64,000 bases of DNA from Adiantum capillus-veneris (Eukaryota > Streptophyta > Polypodiopsida > Polypodiales > Pteridaceae), in NCBI GenBank assembly GCA_014529385.2, contig CM043951.1:110753469-110817468 (forward strand), given 5' to 3'. Shown piece by piece: positions 1-11,700 of this stretch (the stretch's first letter is position 1; each line of letters starts with the position of its first letter). Under the pieces are notes generated by a model. That model made no database searches and was not told the origin of the DNA. It worked only from the letters and a program-made list of their open reading frames with translations. The translations under genes and the position numbers were made by a program.

Positions 1-1860
1 CTTTCATAGGCAATGACATGGCCTTCTTGCATTAAGACCGCACCCAGACTACGACCACAAGCATCACAATATACTTCAAATGACTCTGCAAGTCCGGCAA
101 AGTCAAAATTGGTCCTGTAGTCAATTTCTCTTTCAATGTCTGAAAGGTAGTCACCTTTGTGGGTCCCCACGAGAAAGGGACTCCTTTCTGTGTCAAAATA
201 TGCAAAGGGGAAGCAACCTCGGCAAACTTTCTAATGAACCAGAAAGACACTCCTTTTTGTGTCAAAATATGCAAAGGGAAAGCAACCTCGGCAAACTTTC
301 TAATGAACCGCCTATAGTACGAATTCTTCAACAAAAGGGGAAGCAACCTCTCCAAACTTTCTAATGAACCGCCTATAGTACGAACACAATCCCAAGAAGC
401 TTCTAACTTCATGGACATTCTTCAAATTGGGCCAATCGCGGATAGTCTCTATCTTGGCTGGATCCATTTGCACTCTTGCTGCCGAGACAATGTGTCCCAA
501 AAAGTGTATCTCTGGTAGGAAAAATTCACTTTTCTTCACATTAATCACCAACTTGTGATTTCGTAATGCCTGAAAGACTTGAAGCAGATGATCTCTATGT
601 TCTGCCTCATATTTGGAGAAAACAATGACGTCGTCAAAGAAAGTGTCAACAAATAGTCTGTACTCTCTAAAAATCCTGTCCATCATCCGATTAAATGTCG
701 CAGGAGCATTGGTTAAGCCAAAAGGCATCACAAAAAACTCAAATAACCCAAAAGTCGTCCGAAAGGCTGTCCTGTAGACGTCTCCCGTCACGATTCGAAT
801 CTGCTGATATCCACTTTTCAAGTCGATCTTGCTAAAGCACGAGGATCCCTAAAGTCGGTCAAATATATCATCGATTCTAGGAATCGAAAATCTGTTCTTG
901 ATGGTGATTTTGTTGAGAGATCTATAATCGATGCACATTCTCCAAGATTCGTCTTTCTTCAAAACCAACAACAGTGGAGAGCAATATGGTGAAGTACTAG
1001 GCTGGACAAGACCCTTTTTCAAGAGGCCTTTCACTTGGTTCATAATTTCTTCATTCTGGGGTCGGCTCACACGATAAGGTGGCCGGTTCGGTGGTGTGCT
1101 TCCAGGTATTAGATCAATGGTATGATCCTCAGGGCGAGCGGGTGGTAACTTGAGTGGTAGGCCCTCTGAGAAGCAATCGGCATTAGAGTTGGCCTTCTTT
1201 ATCAAGTTCAAACATATTTGTCCTATCCTCATCACTCAACTCTTTCAAAAAGATCGAGTAAACAAACAAACTAGATTTCATTAATTTAGAAATAGCCGAA
1301 GCCGATACAATATGGACAGACTCACCCTTAAGTTTTACATCGAGTACAATGGTTCTGCCCTTCTCTATGGTCAAAGTCGCTTTCCTTGCCTGATAGTTGA
1401 CCACGGCGTTGTTCTTGTGGTACTACGAAATTCCCAAGAGAACATCACAACCTTCCAAAGGCATTATGTAAAAGTCCTCATGCCCCAAATACCCCTGACA
1501 ATGCAACCAAATTTTGCCAATGTGTAATGGCTACATCCCTGCTGGGTGCCGCTAGAACTGCCTCTGCTAGTGGTCCCATCCGATCGGTTGTGATCTCGAG
1601 CCACGCCACCAATTCCGGTGAAATTAAGTTGTCTTGGCTCCTCCATCGAAGAAGATCGGGGCTTCTTGCTCTTTTACTTTGCCCCAAGCTCGGCAAAGTT
1701 CTGTACTCTCGTCCATCGTGCTGGGGTCAGTATCCATGCAATCTGGAACCAGTCCTGTTTTCATCTTGCCTTTTCTTCCACGGTTCTCAGTTGCTCTCGA
1801 ACTCTCTGGCATGTCTTCATCCTTATCGTTCTGTTCTTTTGGTGCCTTTTTAGGGCACGT
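1..1860 (-). pseudogene. Ty3/gypsy pol fragment: Gag tail, protease, RT, RNase H start
   Basis: Broken chromovirus-type polyprotein read from high to low coordinates. The last Cys of a Gag zinc knuckle lies near 1855. The protease active-site region near 1625-1650 reads FFDGGAK, so the usual D-T/S-G is D-G-G, and a stop follows a few codons later. The linker (1183-1404) contains LKGESV-IVSASAIS, as in the intact element at 8785-13902. RT follows in two frames (849-1235 and 312-821) with FFDDVIVFS at the catalytic site. The start of RNase H (CDACGRSLGAVL) lies in 1-80. A direct duplication of about 75 bp at 175-380 repeats the RT-RNase H connection. It carries several stops and frameshifts, so it is not functional. 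The rest of the element lies outside the window. Confidence 0.85.
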
Positions 1861-2577
1861 TTTGCAGTTGCAGATCAGCCCGGTGTTAGCAGATTCACAA
1901 CAGATCCCCTAGCGTTTTTGCAACACACAGGAAATCAGCCTAGCGTTTTTGCATTTGCAGACTACCATCAGCATTTGCAGATTCCCAGCGACAAGTACCC
2001 CATCAGCATCAGCGTTTTGCATTTTCAGCAGTCAGACTCCGCAGTAGCAGCCCCAAACCTCGCAGATCTCACCTTCTCGTAGCATATCCTCGCCGCAAGG
2101 TCAGATCAGCGTGCGTTTGTAGATTCAGCCGGCTATTCGCAGATTTCAGCATCTGCGTTTTCAGCGCAACGTCGTCATGTCGTCATCATCGCCGTCGTCA
2201 CCGACATAGAGTCAGAATTCAGCAGATACAAAATTTGCAGATTTCAGCCCTCAGCGTTTTCAGTTTTCAGCCCATCTCGTCGTCGTCATCATCATCGGCA
2301 AGACCATTGCATTCAAACCATTGTAGAGATTTGTGCAATCAATATTAGACCGCTCTCTCAATAGAGTGTGGGGTCCTTGGGGGAGGGTTTGACAACATTT
2401 TGGTGTGGTATTCTTCTCTCTCTATCTCTCAGTCTCAACACCTTCATTCACAATGTCATTCATTTGTTTGTGATCATTTGCACTCTCTCACTAAAGGAAC
2501 GGAAGGCTCTCCCTTCCGTAAGTAAAAGGAACCCTTGAGCATAGTTCGGAGCACTCATTTTGAGCAAAGTTCAACAT
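1861..2577. other. Unassigned LTR-like or 5'-leader-like DNA between gypsy fragments
   Basis: No credible coding sequence. The first half is built from loosely repeated GCGTTTT, TTTGCAG and CAGATTTCAGC words. The second half (2340-2570) has CT-rich tracts and a sentence-like LTR R-U5 composition. It separates two gypsy fragments that are not adjacent parts of one element (Gag/protease on the left, RNase H/integrase on the right). It is therefore probably an LTR or leader of another element, but I see no TG...CA boundaries or target duplication. Confidence 0.3.
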
Positions 2578-3075
2578 TCACTTCCGTTGCACATTACACG
2601 GCCAAAAGAAGTAACGCTCCACACCTTTCAAGGTTGTGTCGATGCCGCGGTGACCCATAAAAGGTGGACAATGGCACTCAGTCAGAACCTTTTCCCTCAA
2701 CGGCTGTGTGACGCATAACATCGTTTTCTTCATCAAGTAGGTATCCCGTATGGAATATTCCGCTACTACCTCCCCATTCTGTATTCGAGTGAATACATCG
2801 GAAAAATCCGGGTCCGTGGCGTACTGATGAAGCGTGTTCTCGAAGCTTCTATGATGAATCATTGAAGTAGCCAAGACAAGGGGCTTCCGAGACAAAGCAT
2901 CTGCCACCAAGTTTTTCAATCCCTGAACATAGACAATCTGGAAGTGAAACTCTAACAAGATGTTAGCCCACTTCATCTGCTTTTCCGAAAGTTGCTTCTA
3001 TGACAAGTAGCACAAACTCTGATGATCAGTGAAGACGGTGAAATCGGCTCCGAGTAGGTAATGTCACCATTGAGT
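2578..3075 (-). pseudogene. Ty3/gypsy RNase H end and integrase zinc-finger fragment
   Basis: Reading from high to low, the fragment starts in RNase H near 3060 (TDHQSL-type strand), continues through the QIVYVQGLKNLVADALSRK connection, and ends in the integrase HHCC region. There HCPPFMGHRGIDTTLKG and VERYFFWP match the same segment of the intact element at 12600-12720. The integrase core is absent; the sequence stops at 2578. It is a truncated relic belonging to the chromovirus group seen throughout the window. Confidence 0.8.
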
Positions 3076-4171
3076 AAGAGCATGGATCATTGGGATTGTT
3101 GTGGAGCGGTAGAAGTTGATGCTTGATTTCCATACGAACGTCTGTCCTAGCAAGAATTTTGCCGAAAAGATTGTCGGCCTCGACGACGTCGATTAAAATT
3201 AGACCGATCATTTTGAAAATTTGGTCTACTATTCTGCACTCTGGACTCCAAACACTAGATCGGGACAAAGAACTAGCAGTTGATTAGGACTTTCAACCAC
3301 TGTGTGATCTGTTGCGTGAATAAGAGACGTCACACTGGTTTCGAAAAGGGGTACGGGATCCGCGACCAAACGGCAATCACCAGCTCGACCAAGCGGAAAG
3401 TGGTCTCTGCGAAAGTCACCTAACCATTCCACATATGAAATGGCATCCTCAACTGTAGGGGGGTTTGCCTTGTGTACATCATTGCGCAGGGTTCCATCGA
3501 CAAAAAAGTGCAATTTATCGTCGGGACTAATAGTCATTATCTCCAAGTTCAGTCGTTGGAATTGAGATATGTAAGTAGCCACAGAGCTTGTTTGCTTTAA
3601 GTGGCGCAACGCAGAACGTGCATGAAAATCAGCACTTGCTGGCACAAAGGCTTTGTACATTGCGTGCTTGAATTTTGCCCACGTCGGCGCTTGTTTTCCT
3701 AAGGCAACCTAATTTTGCCACCAAAGAAAGGCAGTGTCTTTCGGGAGGCTAGTAGCTAAAGCTACTTTTTTTGTTATGTTATGTCCAAGTTATTGAAATA
3801 ATTGTCCATTTTGAATATCCATTATTCAATCACCCGCTTATTGTGTCGACCATCATAAGGTTCGGGGGATTTTATGTCCACTTTTTTTAATATTAGATTC
3901 TATGATTAATGGAAATAAATATTTAAGTTTAGGATTATTAACCTCATCAGGTGGATCTGGCATGGCTTGATATTCCCCGCGCACTGATGATGTATTAACT
4001 GGCATCCTGCTGAGTTGTCGGGTATGTCAGGGCTTTGACTTCATTTGATAAGGACTGGAGCATGGACTCCAACTCAGCTTGTCGTGAAGCCTGGGCCTCA
4101 AACTGTTGTTGAATAGCGGCCAAGAGTGCGGCTCCGTCCACCTGTCCCTGCTGTGTCCCTGAGTCCGACAT
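3076..4171 (-). pseudogene. Gag relic of a different Ty3/gypsy family
   Basis: The putative Gag start is the ATG whose first base is 4171, giving MSDSGTQQGQVDG, followed by a Gln/Glu-rich helix (about 4040-4150). The core retrotransposon Gag domain is at 3229-3720, with W..FK.AMYKAFVPAS and ISQFQRLNLEIMTISPDDKL. An AT-rich stretch at 3755-3955 interrupts the two. The sequence is clearly unlike the Gag of families A and B in this window, so it marks a separate lineage. Downstream (3076-3228) I cannot assign the sequence. Stops and frameshifts make it non-functional. Confidence 0.6.
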
Positions 4172-4178
4172 GACGAGC

Positions 4179-4834
4179 TCACAGCTCGTATCGAGGCGAG
4201 GCTACAAAAGACCAACCTGTAGGCAAAGTAGGCGGTGTGTGGAGTGGCTCCGCGAACTTGGCAAATGCCAGGTCGTCCTCCGTGAAATCCTCGATCTCGT
4301 CGAGCTCTGGAGTCAGTGGAGTGTAATCTGGCACGACTTCCTCAGCGTGAAAAAGAACCAATGTGTGGAAAGTTTGGATCTCGGAGAGGTTATCCACGTA
4401 ACATGCCGGAATGTGGTGTGCGACAAATGGAAAATGAGTCAAAAGGAACTCGTAATGTGGTAACTTTGTTTGCTCGCATTGAATGGTGATCCGCCAAGCT
4501 GACCACCTCTAGAACCCGAAATGGCGTTGCGAGATGTGAACCAGGTACTCTCTTTTTGAAGGATTAGGGAGTTCGAGAGAGTACGTGGGAGATGAAATCT
4601 CCATGGGAAGAGCAAAGTTGGGACAGGTATTTCGGCGAGTTTCGGCACAGGAGAATCTGGAATCTCAATAATTTCGGGTTCGAGGGTATCGGGTATTGTG
4701 ATAATCTCTCGGGGAGCAGGATTTTCGGGAAGGATTTCCTCCGGGACTTTGTCAATGTAAGAGAGGAAAGGTAGAATCACGTCAAAGTCCTCCTTGGCCA
4801 TGAGCCGTTGCGAAAGAATGCAAGGGAAACCGAG
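4179..4834 (-). pseudogene. Unknown acidic, Pro/Ile-rich ORF upstream of a gypsy gag
   Basis: Two overlapping open segments on the minus strand (4439-4834 and 4179-4442) encode a protein unlike anything else here. It has repeated acidic Pro/Ile phrases such as EPEIIEIPDSPVP and KLAEIPVPT, then an acidic stretch LTPELDEIEDFTEDDLAF. It ends just before the Gag start at 4171. No known domain is recognisable. It may be an extra ORF or leader-encoded peptide of the element carrying the 3076-4171 Gag. A frameshift near 4440 breaks it. The upper end is cut by the TGTAGC border at 4835. Confidence 0.35.
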
Positions 4835-4838
4835 TGTA

Positions 4839-4843
4839 GCAGG
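4839..4843. repeat. Target-site duplication GCAGG, left copy (element A1)
   Basis: GCAGG directly precedes the LTR terminus TGTAACAG at 4844 and recurs at 17989-17993, directly after the opposite LTR terminus. Removing the insertion restores TGTAGCAGG-CTACAG, the start of a small LTR also found at 49374-51171. Confidence 0.9.
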
Positions 4844-5388
4844 TGTAACAGACTTGGACACTCCAAGTAAAGAATCAATCACGATAGCACCAAATAACCA
4901 CTTCAAAACAATTCACAGATCACAATAGATTTGCACTGGCCCGTCGGCGGAGTTCCGTGCCTAGAGATATTGGCCCCAAAGACTGGCGCCCCTTTCGGTA
5001 TTTCTTTTTGTATTAATGAGTTCAAAGTACAAGAGAGTGGCTCGGGTTTCACTCTCAGACTCTGCGTCCAGATGCTCTGAGAAGTGAGGCCCTCACCACT
5101 AATTTAAAGGTTACAAGGGATGCCCAAAAGCAGAGCCCCAAAAGCTTGAAATCAAAAGCAAATTCTCTCTCTCTCAATGAGAGTTAAAATAAAGCAATTC
5201 AACTCTCTTTCTCTCATCCAAAATCTTTGCGTAACAAAAGCTGGATTTGCGTCGCTCATTTTTCCCCCCACCTCCGCGATTTCCGGAAATTAGGGTTTCT
5301 GGCGGAAATTAGGGTTTGCAGGAATTTTAGAGTTTTTGGCAGAAATTAGGGTTTTTGTTGTTCGTAGCCACGTCATCACTTTGTGGCA
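4844..5388 (-). repeat. A1 3' LTR (545 bp)
   Basis: In sense orientation it begins TGCCACAAAGTGATGACG, next to a polypurine tract, and ends CAAGTCTGTTACA. U3 holds several AAACCCTAA words (seen as TTAGGGTTT on + at about 5289-5365). A conserved block, GAAATACCGAAAGGGGCGCC, lies near 4985-5010. The same LTR recurs at 25223-25725, 30875-31360, 36723-37396 and 48230-48875. Confidence 0.9.
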
Positions 5389-6041
5389 TACCCCCCTCTT
5401 GAAAGCATTGTAAACGACCGCGATTACGCTTGCAAAACCGACAAAAGCCATAAACCGTCTTAGCAGACACTGATTGTTAGTACCTACGTACTAGGAACAC
5501 ACATCTAGCACATGTACAAAATCGACAGTCACATCACACGACATCACAGGACATCACCAGACATCACAGGACATCACATGACATTCAACATTCATTCGGA
5601 TCTTAGACCATGATTTATCAGCAATGTAGCTAGCAATCACATCTAGGTCCAATCGGGACCTCATCGATGTCCGATTGACTAACCCGTATTGCAACCATGT
5701 CTATTCGAGATCAATCAGACCAAAATGTTGCAGTCATTTTGTCTATCAGTTCCTGCACTCAAAAGAAGTCAAGAACAAATCAATATCATTATCAGGAATT
5801 CCATTTCATAAAGTCATCTAGCTGAATACTGTCAGCTCTCAGTATCCCTGAAGCTCAAAGAGACATCAGTGACTTTAGTATCAAAATCAAGGCATCTGTT
5901 GACAAAGGAGCGGAGTAACTCCGCTCTTGTGCATCCCACTGCACCAGATCTTCGGCCAAGCTGAATTTCTAGGTTCTGTTTGGAGTAGACTATGCTAAAC
6001 CAAAACATCGAGGTAAAGTTTCACAATCCGAGGAGTATCTG
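5389..6041 (-). other. A1 3' untranslated region and polypurine tract
   Basis: The polypurine tract is AAGAGGGGGG on the minus strand (5391-5400), separated from the LTR by TA, identical to the tract of element B. The remaining 640 bp is the non-coding 3' leader, recognisable in A2 (30290-30870), A3 (37400-37960) and A4 (42960-43560). It includes an array of GACATCACA words near 5530-5585. Confidence 0.75.
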
Positions 6042-7205
6042 CTAGGTCCTCTTCCTCCATCCACTTCGCATCAAATGCAGGAAAGTTCTTGAACTTAACC
6101 AAGAACCGACTTCGGACTTTACCTTTAGTCTTCGTATCCTTATGTGCCAAATCTGTTTAGGAACAAGGATCTCCTCGTTTTCTTCCACTTCGGGTTGCTC
6201 ATCAAGCTCCCCATCATCAGACATATCTCGCTTAACAGGTTTCAAGAGACTCACATAGAATGCATTGTGAATCCTCCAAGTATCTGGCAGTTTCAATCGA
6301 AAGGAGACATCATTTATCTTTTCAGTGATTTGGAAAGGTCCGTAGTATCGCATACTAAGCTTTGGAAAAAGCCTCTCCTTTCCCTTTTTCTTTCGTAGGC
6401 GTGCCTTCTCAAAACGTAAGAGCACCCAATCATCCTCCTTCAGTTTCAAGTCGCGACGATGGCGATCCGCTGCCTTTTTCTGTCGTTCTTGAGACTTCTG
6501 CAAAGTCTCGCGAACCTTGGCAAAAGCCGTATCCAAATCTCGCGAATATTCATCCGCTTCAAATATCTAATCTTTCGTGCTCAGGAAGGATGGAACCTTT
6601 GCAGCACTTTCAACAATCTTGAAACGACGTCTTCCCCGTCGAAGAGTGTATCTTGTTATTGTAGGCAAATTCCACCAAAGGTAAGTTCTTTTCCCATTGA
6701 GTCTTCTGATCCGAGATACAAGACTTCAATAAATCTAAAACCACTGAATTGGCAATCTCAGATTGCCCGTCAGTCTACAAGTGGAACGATGACGAGAACT
6801 GCAACCGCGTGCCAATGTTCTCCCAAATTGCCTTCAAAAACAAACTCATAAATCTTGGGTCTCTGTCGGAGACAATTGTCTCAGACGTGCCATGTAATCG
6901 GAAAATCATCGCGATCATTTTGTGTTCTCGTGAGATCAAAAATGAAATCCATTTCAATATTTTCCCCGGGGCGGGTGGGTATGGGTAAAGGCTGTAACAA
7001 TCCCTGTGCCTTATGCCTGTCAAACTTGACCTTCTGGCGTACTGCGCACAACTCTTCCACATCTTTTTTGAGTCTCGGCCAAAAGAAGTATCTCTCTACC
7101 CCTTCATGGTGGTAGCAATGCCGCGGTGACCCGTAAAAGGTGGACAGTGGCATTCAGTTATAACCTTTTCCCGCAACGGCTGTGTAACGCACAACATAGT
7201 CTTTC
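6042..7205 (-). pseudogene. A1 integrase, GPY/F and chromodomain remnant
   Basis: Minus-strand integrase C-terminal half. From 7153 down: ERYFFWPRLKKD zinc-finger end, a shortened catalytic core around 6775-7000 (VSDRDPRF, with most of the strand carrying the first Asp displaced), then 6042-6536 with the GPY/F signature MRYYGPFQI and the EILVP chromodomain start. A frameshift near 6130 destroys the chromodomain. The upper end at 7205 is the CTTTC duplication made by element B; the reading continues at 15554. Confidence 0.8.
7201..7205. repeat. Target-site duplication CTTTC, left copy (element B)
   Basis: CTTTC precedes TGTCACGAGG at 7206 and recurs at 15554-15558 after the 3' LTR. Joining the flanks restores the A1 integrase/RNase H sequence as it stands in other copies (for example near 44850-44880). 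Confidence 0.95.
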
Positions 7206-8686
7206 TGTCACGAGGACGTGGCAGTTATTAACCATGTCACAGAGATGTGGCAACTGCTAACCTTGGTTGTTGGTTTCTTTCCAATGGGGTTTATTTTATT
7301 TATTTTGAGACCCTCTTTTTGAAGTAGCAAACGGTCGGACATTGTATGGCCAATGTGAACGGTAGATTCACCCGCAGACGGGAAGTGGTCGGCACTGGAA
7401 TTCGTATGGTAAGAGGATGTCTAGGCTCATAGCAAGATCATATAGGTCCCCCCGTTGCACTTAGCAAGTTGGTGGATACTAGGAAGTGAACTCAATTAAG
7501 GCGTAAAGTCAAGGTGGGACTACCAACAAAAAGTATCCGACAGTTGGGCCACATTGCATTTTTGGATGCGGTCCCAATGAGGATAGATGGTCAGAAGACC
7601 AGTGGGAGCCCAACGGAAGCATCTCCTAAAATTTAGGGAACTGCTATTTTGGGCCACGAAATGTGTTCGCGTCATTACCTTCGGTATGACTAGGGGAACA
7701 CTTTACAACTCTGCCGCGAAGTCAACTGACGCACCAGTTGAGATATTTTTAGCAGGGAAAGCCCAAACTCGGAAACTAGGCGACGTGTCAGCTTGTGAGC
7801 GATTCTGCCACTCTGGGAGGCAAAAACGAGCTGCATATCATCAAAGGGGGCGCTATTTTCAGCCACAGGCGGATTGTAACAGGTACAGAAGCTATGGAAT
7901 GCTTACCTTGCCCTCTATGCACAATATGGTGACGGGAGTGATGCCCCGCACGCTACATACTGCTCTCTTTCTCCCCTACGTGCAGTTATGTGATGCCCCA
8001 CAAGAGGGCTACTCATTTGATTGATGTACAGTTGTGTGGGTTCATGCTTTTGTGCTGAGGCAAGAGCCTCCTTGAGCAGGAACAGGGGTAGCTAACTGCT
8101 GCTCCAAAGCAGGCACTGGTGAGGGTCATAACCTCACCGTACAGGTGCAAAATCAGCGCTGTGTATGCGCTGTAATTTGACTGTTTTTCAGCCATACGGA
8201 CGCCAGGATCATTGGGAATCGTGCCCCACTGGCAAAGGACAGTTAGGGGACTGTTTGGGGCTGAAAACAGGGCAAAAACCAGTAAATACAGCGTGCTGAA
8301 TTTACTGTTTTTGGACAGGAATCAGAGGGTATACGATAGTGCAAGCGAGTTCCAGCAGGGGAATTGGTTTCGCGCAAGTTTTGGGGTTGTTATGCTGCCG
8401 AAATTTGGCCAAATCAAATGGTATCTAGGTGGATACACGTGAAGGATTCCCAGGACCTTACCTTGTAATTTACCCTCCTAAAGAATAAAGAAATACCGAA
8501 AGGGGCGCCAATTTTGGGGCCTACAGGTTGTCGGCGTCTGCTCGGAGCATTCTAGCTTCCGAGCCGTTTGTGAGTTGAAGTGTTAACTCCCGTCGCAGGT
8601 TCTCTTTGCAAAGTGCTCTGTGTGTGTGTATAAAGTAAAGAATTTCGGGTGAAAGCCAACGCCTACCGCCCTACGGGCCGGTTTCA
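7206..8686 (+). repeat. Element B 5' LTR
   Basis: Starts TGTCACGAGGACGTGG and ends CGGGCCGGTTTCA. An AATAAA at 8484-8489 is followed by AAATACCGAAAGGGGCGCC, a block shared with the family A LTRs. A TATAAAG at about 8629-8635 lies close to the end. ORFs within it, such as 7587-8024, are repeated in the 3' LTR and are not genes. Confidence 0.95.
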
Positions 8687-8703
8687 TGGTTCCATCGCCG
8701 GGA
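8687..8703 (+). promoter_or_regulatory. Element B primer-binding site, probably tRNA-Glu
   Basis: TGGTTCCATCGCCGGGA begins at the base after the LTR. From knowledge of plant tRNAs, the complement of the 3' end of tRNA-Glu(UUC) is TGGTTCCGTCGCCGGGA, which differs at one position. It does not match tRNA-iMet (TGGTATCAGAGC), which family A uses. Confidence 0.65.
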
Positions 8704-8784
8704 TATCAATCACTTTTTCCTCAAAGAGTGAGCCTGGATTGTTCAGGGTAAAGACACACAGTGCAAGAACGCGGGGATTACACT

Positions 8785-11700
8785 ATGGCCGACAAGGGGA
8801 AGGGAATTATGGAAGAGGGTTCCTCTCCAAAGGACAGGCAGGAGATTCCTATGGTTTTTGAGATTGGCGAGAGCTCACGGCCCCGTCAGTCTGTACCTCC
8901 TGTCAACGTGAATGTCTCTCCAGTAGTACAGGGCTTTATGACAGGGCAACTTGAGGATGATGCGTTTAAGACTCAGTTAGTTGCCGCGGTGAATGTCTTT
9001 TCGCAACTGGTGCAGAATCCGAGGTTTATGGAATTCTTACAAGCGCCACCAGTGCAACAGCAAAATAGGCAACCTACGCCGCGTACGGAGCTTGTTGAAG
9101 CTCAAGCCCAGGTACTTCATGAGGCGCAGGAGGAAAGGGAACACTCACATGTTGCGGAGTCGGGGGCTCCAAAGCAGGTTCCTCCCGTACTTGAACAGGT
9201 GGCTAGAACGCCTATTCCACAGGTTATGCCAGTTCAGCCCGCCACCTTTCAGAGCGAGCATGCTGTCTTGAATGGACAGGGAGCTGGATACCAGGCTATG
9301 CACTCAGTTTTTCCACCACCCACGGTACATCCTGGGTATTTCGGGGGTGGATCAGTGTTCCAAAGTATGGCTGGTTATGCGTCTGGAAGTCAGCCGTACA
9401 TGCCAGGAACAGTGTTCGGGGGTATGCAAGGCATCATGCCCAACCCCATGTATGGTACTATCGGCATGCAGCAAGGTTTCCACGGCAACCAGGGCCAGTT
9501 TGGGGTGCCACAGGCTCATTTTGGCATGGCTGGTTTTTCTGGACAGCAGCCAGATATCGCACCTCTGACGCAAAATGTGAATGGCCAACACGTGCCGATC
9601 ATGCCTAGTACAGTGCCCATGTTGCAGACCATTCCGTATGACAATTTGGGGGCACTAGAGAAGCCGAAGGCTTACAAAGAAGGTGGTGCAGCGGTAAAGT
9701 TCAGTACCTTCAGTGGTTTCGAGGACAAGACAAAGGCACTCACTTTCCTCCAGCAGTTTGATACAGCTTATGCGGGAGGGAATTTTACAGAGGCCTCGAA
9801 GGTCAGGAAAGCTGCCACTTTCTTAAAGGACAATGCGCTTACATGGTGGACGACATTGTTAATGCAAGGACAGGCACCCGCCACTTGGGTTTACTTCAAG
9901 CAAATGTTTGCATCTGCTTGGCTATCAAATGAATTTGAAGCCGATGTCCTGACAGATTGGCACCAGCTTACAGCAGCTTCGTGCAAGAGCTTGCTGGAGT
10001 ACAATAGGAGGTTTTGTAAAGCATTACTCTCAGTGACCTCCTACAGATTTGTGCCATTGACAGAGCAGATAGAGAAGTATTGTTGTGGGCTGCCTAAAGG
10101 GCTTCGCGATTACTGTACAAAGAATAGAGTGGCTACCCTTACTCAGCTTATGGAAGTTGCGAACACTGGTCTTGCCCTGTTGAAAGGAGAGGACAGTGGA
10201 TTTCCGAGCAGTGATAAAGGAGGGCAGCAAAAGAAAAATTCAGCGAAGAAGCCCTTTGTGAAGACGGCTCCTGATGCGTCACAGGGGTCAGAAAAGGCCA
10301 CCAAGGACAAGGATTCAGCTGGGACTTCTGGAGCGCAAGCAAAGAAACAGAAAAGGAAGCCTTTTGTGCGCAAGTCGCTCGAGGAAAAGAAGGTTCTAAT
10401 GGCTGAGAACAAATGCTTTATATGCGAGCAGCCTAGTCACTTTTCTATCAATTGTCCACAAAGGAAAAGGCCAGCTGACTCAGAGGATAAAGAAGACCAG
10501 AAAGGCAAGAAGCCAAAATCCACGGCAGGTTTAGTGCCAGACATGGTGGGTGACAGACCCAACACAGATGCCAGTGAGTTATGCAGGGCATGGGGTAAAG
10601 TTAGGGATCAGACGGCACTCATCTTCTTTGATCCAGGTGCCAAAGCCAACTTTATCTCACCAGAGTTAGCTATGAAGCTCGGCATCAAAGCTGAAGAGAT
10701 GGGGTACACAGCAGAGGCAGGGTTGGCATGTCCTGGCCACTCAGAGTGTGTTACTCCCATCATTGGAAAACTGCGTCTGCATATTCAGTCGTATGTGGAC
10801 ACTGAAGAGTTTTACATCATGCCGCTGGAAGGTTGTGACGCCTTGTTGGGGATCCCGTGGATGTTCCGAGTGCATGGAGTCTTGGATGCCTACAACAAAA
10901 AGATCACTGTACAGCATAGGGGCAAAACTCACATCTTGGATGTAAAGCTTAAAGGAGAGTCAGTCCCTATTGTATCTGCTTCTGCTATCACTTCTGTAAT
11001 AAAGAATCATCTTTCTGTGTACTTGATTTTTGCACGTGATGTCTCAGATAGGGATCAATCAAATTTATCTGTGTTAGATAAAGAAAGGTTAGCATTTTTG
11101 CAAAAGTTTAGTGACTGTTTTTCTGATTCATTACCGTCGCAATTACCGCCAGAGAGACCTGAGGACCATCGGATAGATTTGGTGCCAGGGTGTAGCCCAC
11201 CAAATAGACCTCCCTACAGGGTTAGTGCGGCACAGCAGAAAGAGATTATGGGCCAGGTTGAGGAGTTATTAGAGAAGGGGCTGATTCAGCCTAGTTCTTC
11301 ACCCTTTTGCTCCCCAGTGCTCCTAGTGCAGAAGAAGGACGGCTCATGGCGCATGTGTATTGATTACCGTGCGTTGAATAAGAATACCATCAAGAATAGG
11401 TTTCCTATTCCTCGCATTGATGATATTCTCGATCGTTTAGAGGGTGCTGCAATTTTCAGCAGGATAGACCTGAAGAGTGGGTACCATCAGATTCGTATAA
11501 GCCCAGAGGATGTGCACAAGACTGCGTTTAGAACGACATTTGGTCTTTATGAGTTTCTAGTGATGCCGTTTGGGCTAACAAATGCTCCAGCCACGTTCAA
11601 CAGAATGATGGACCGGATTTTCCGCTCGCATCAACAGTTTGTTGGAACATTCTTCGATGACATGATTGTGTATTCGAAGAATGAAGAGGAGCATAGGCGT

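Noticed and set aside
5530..5585. GACATCACA array as a regulatory repeat
   Set aside because: Present in the 3' leader of A1-A4 copies; ordinary element sequence.
7587..8024. 145-aa ORF, repeated at 14454-14891
   Set aside because: It lies in both LTRs of element B with the same mutations expected of LTR sequence and has no protein family signature.
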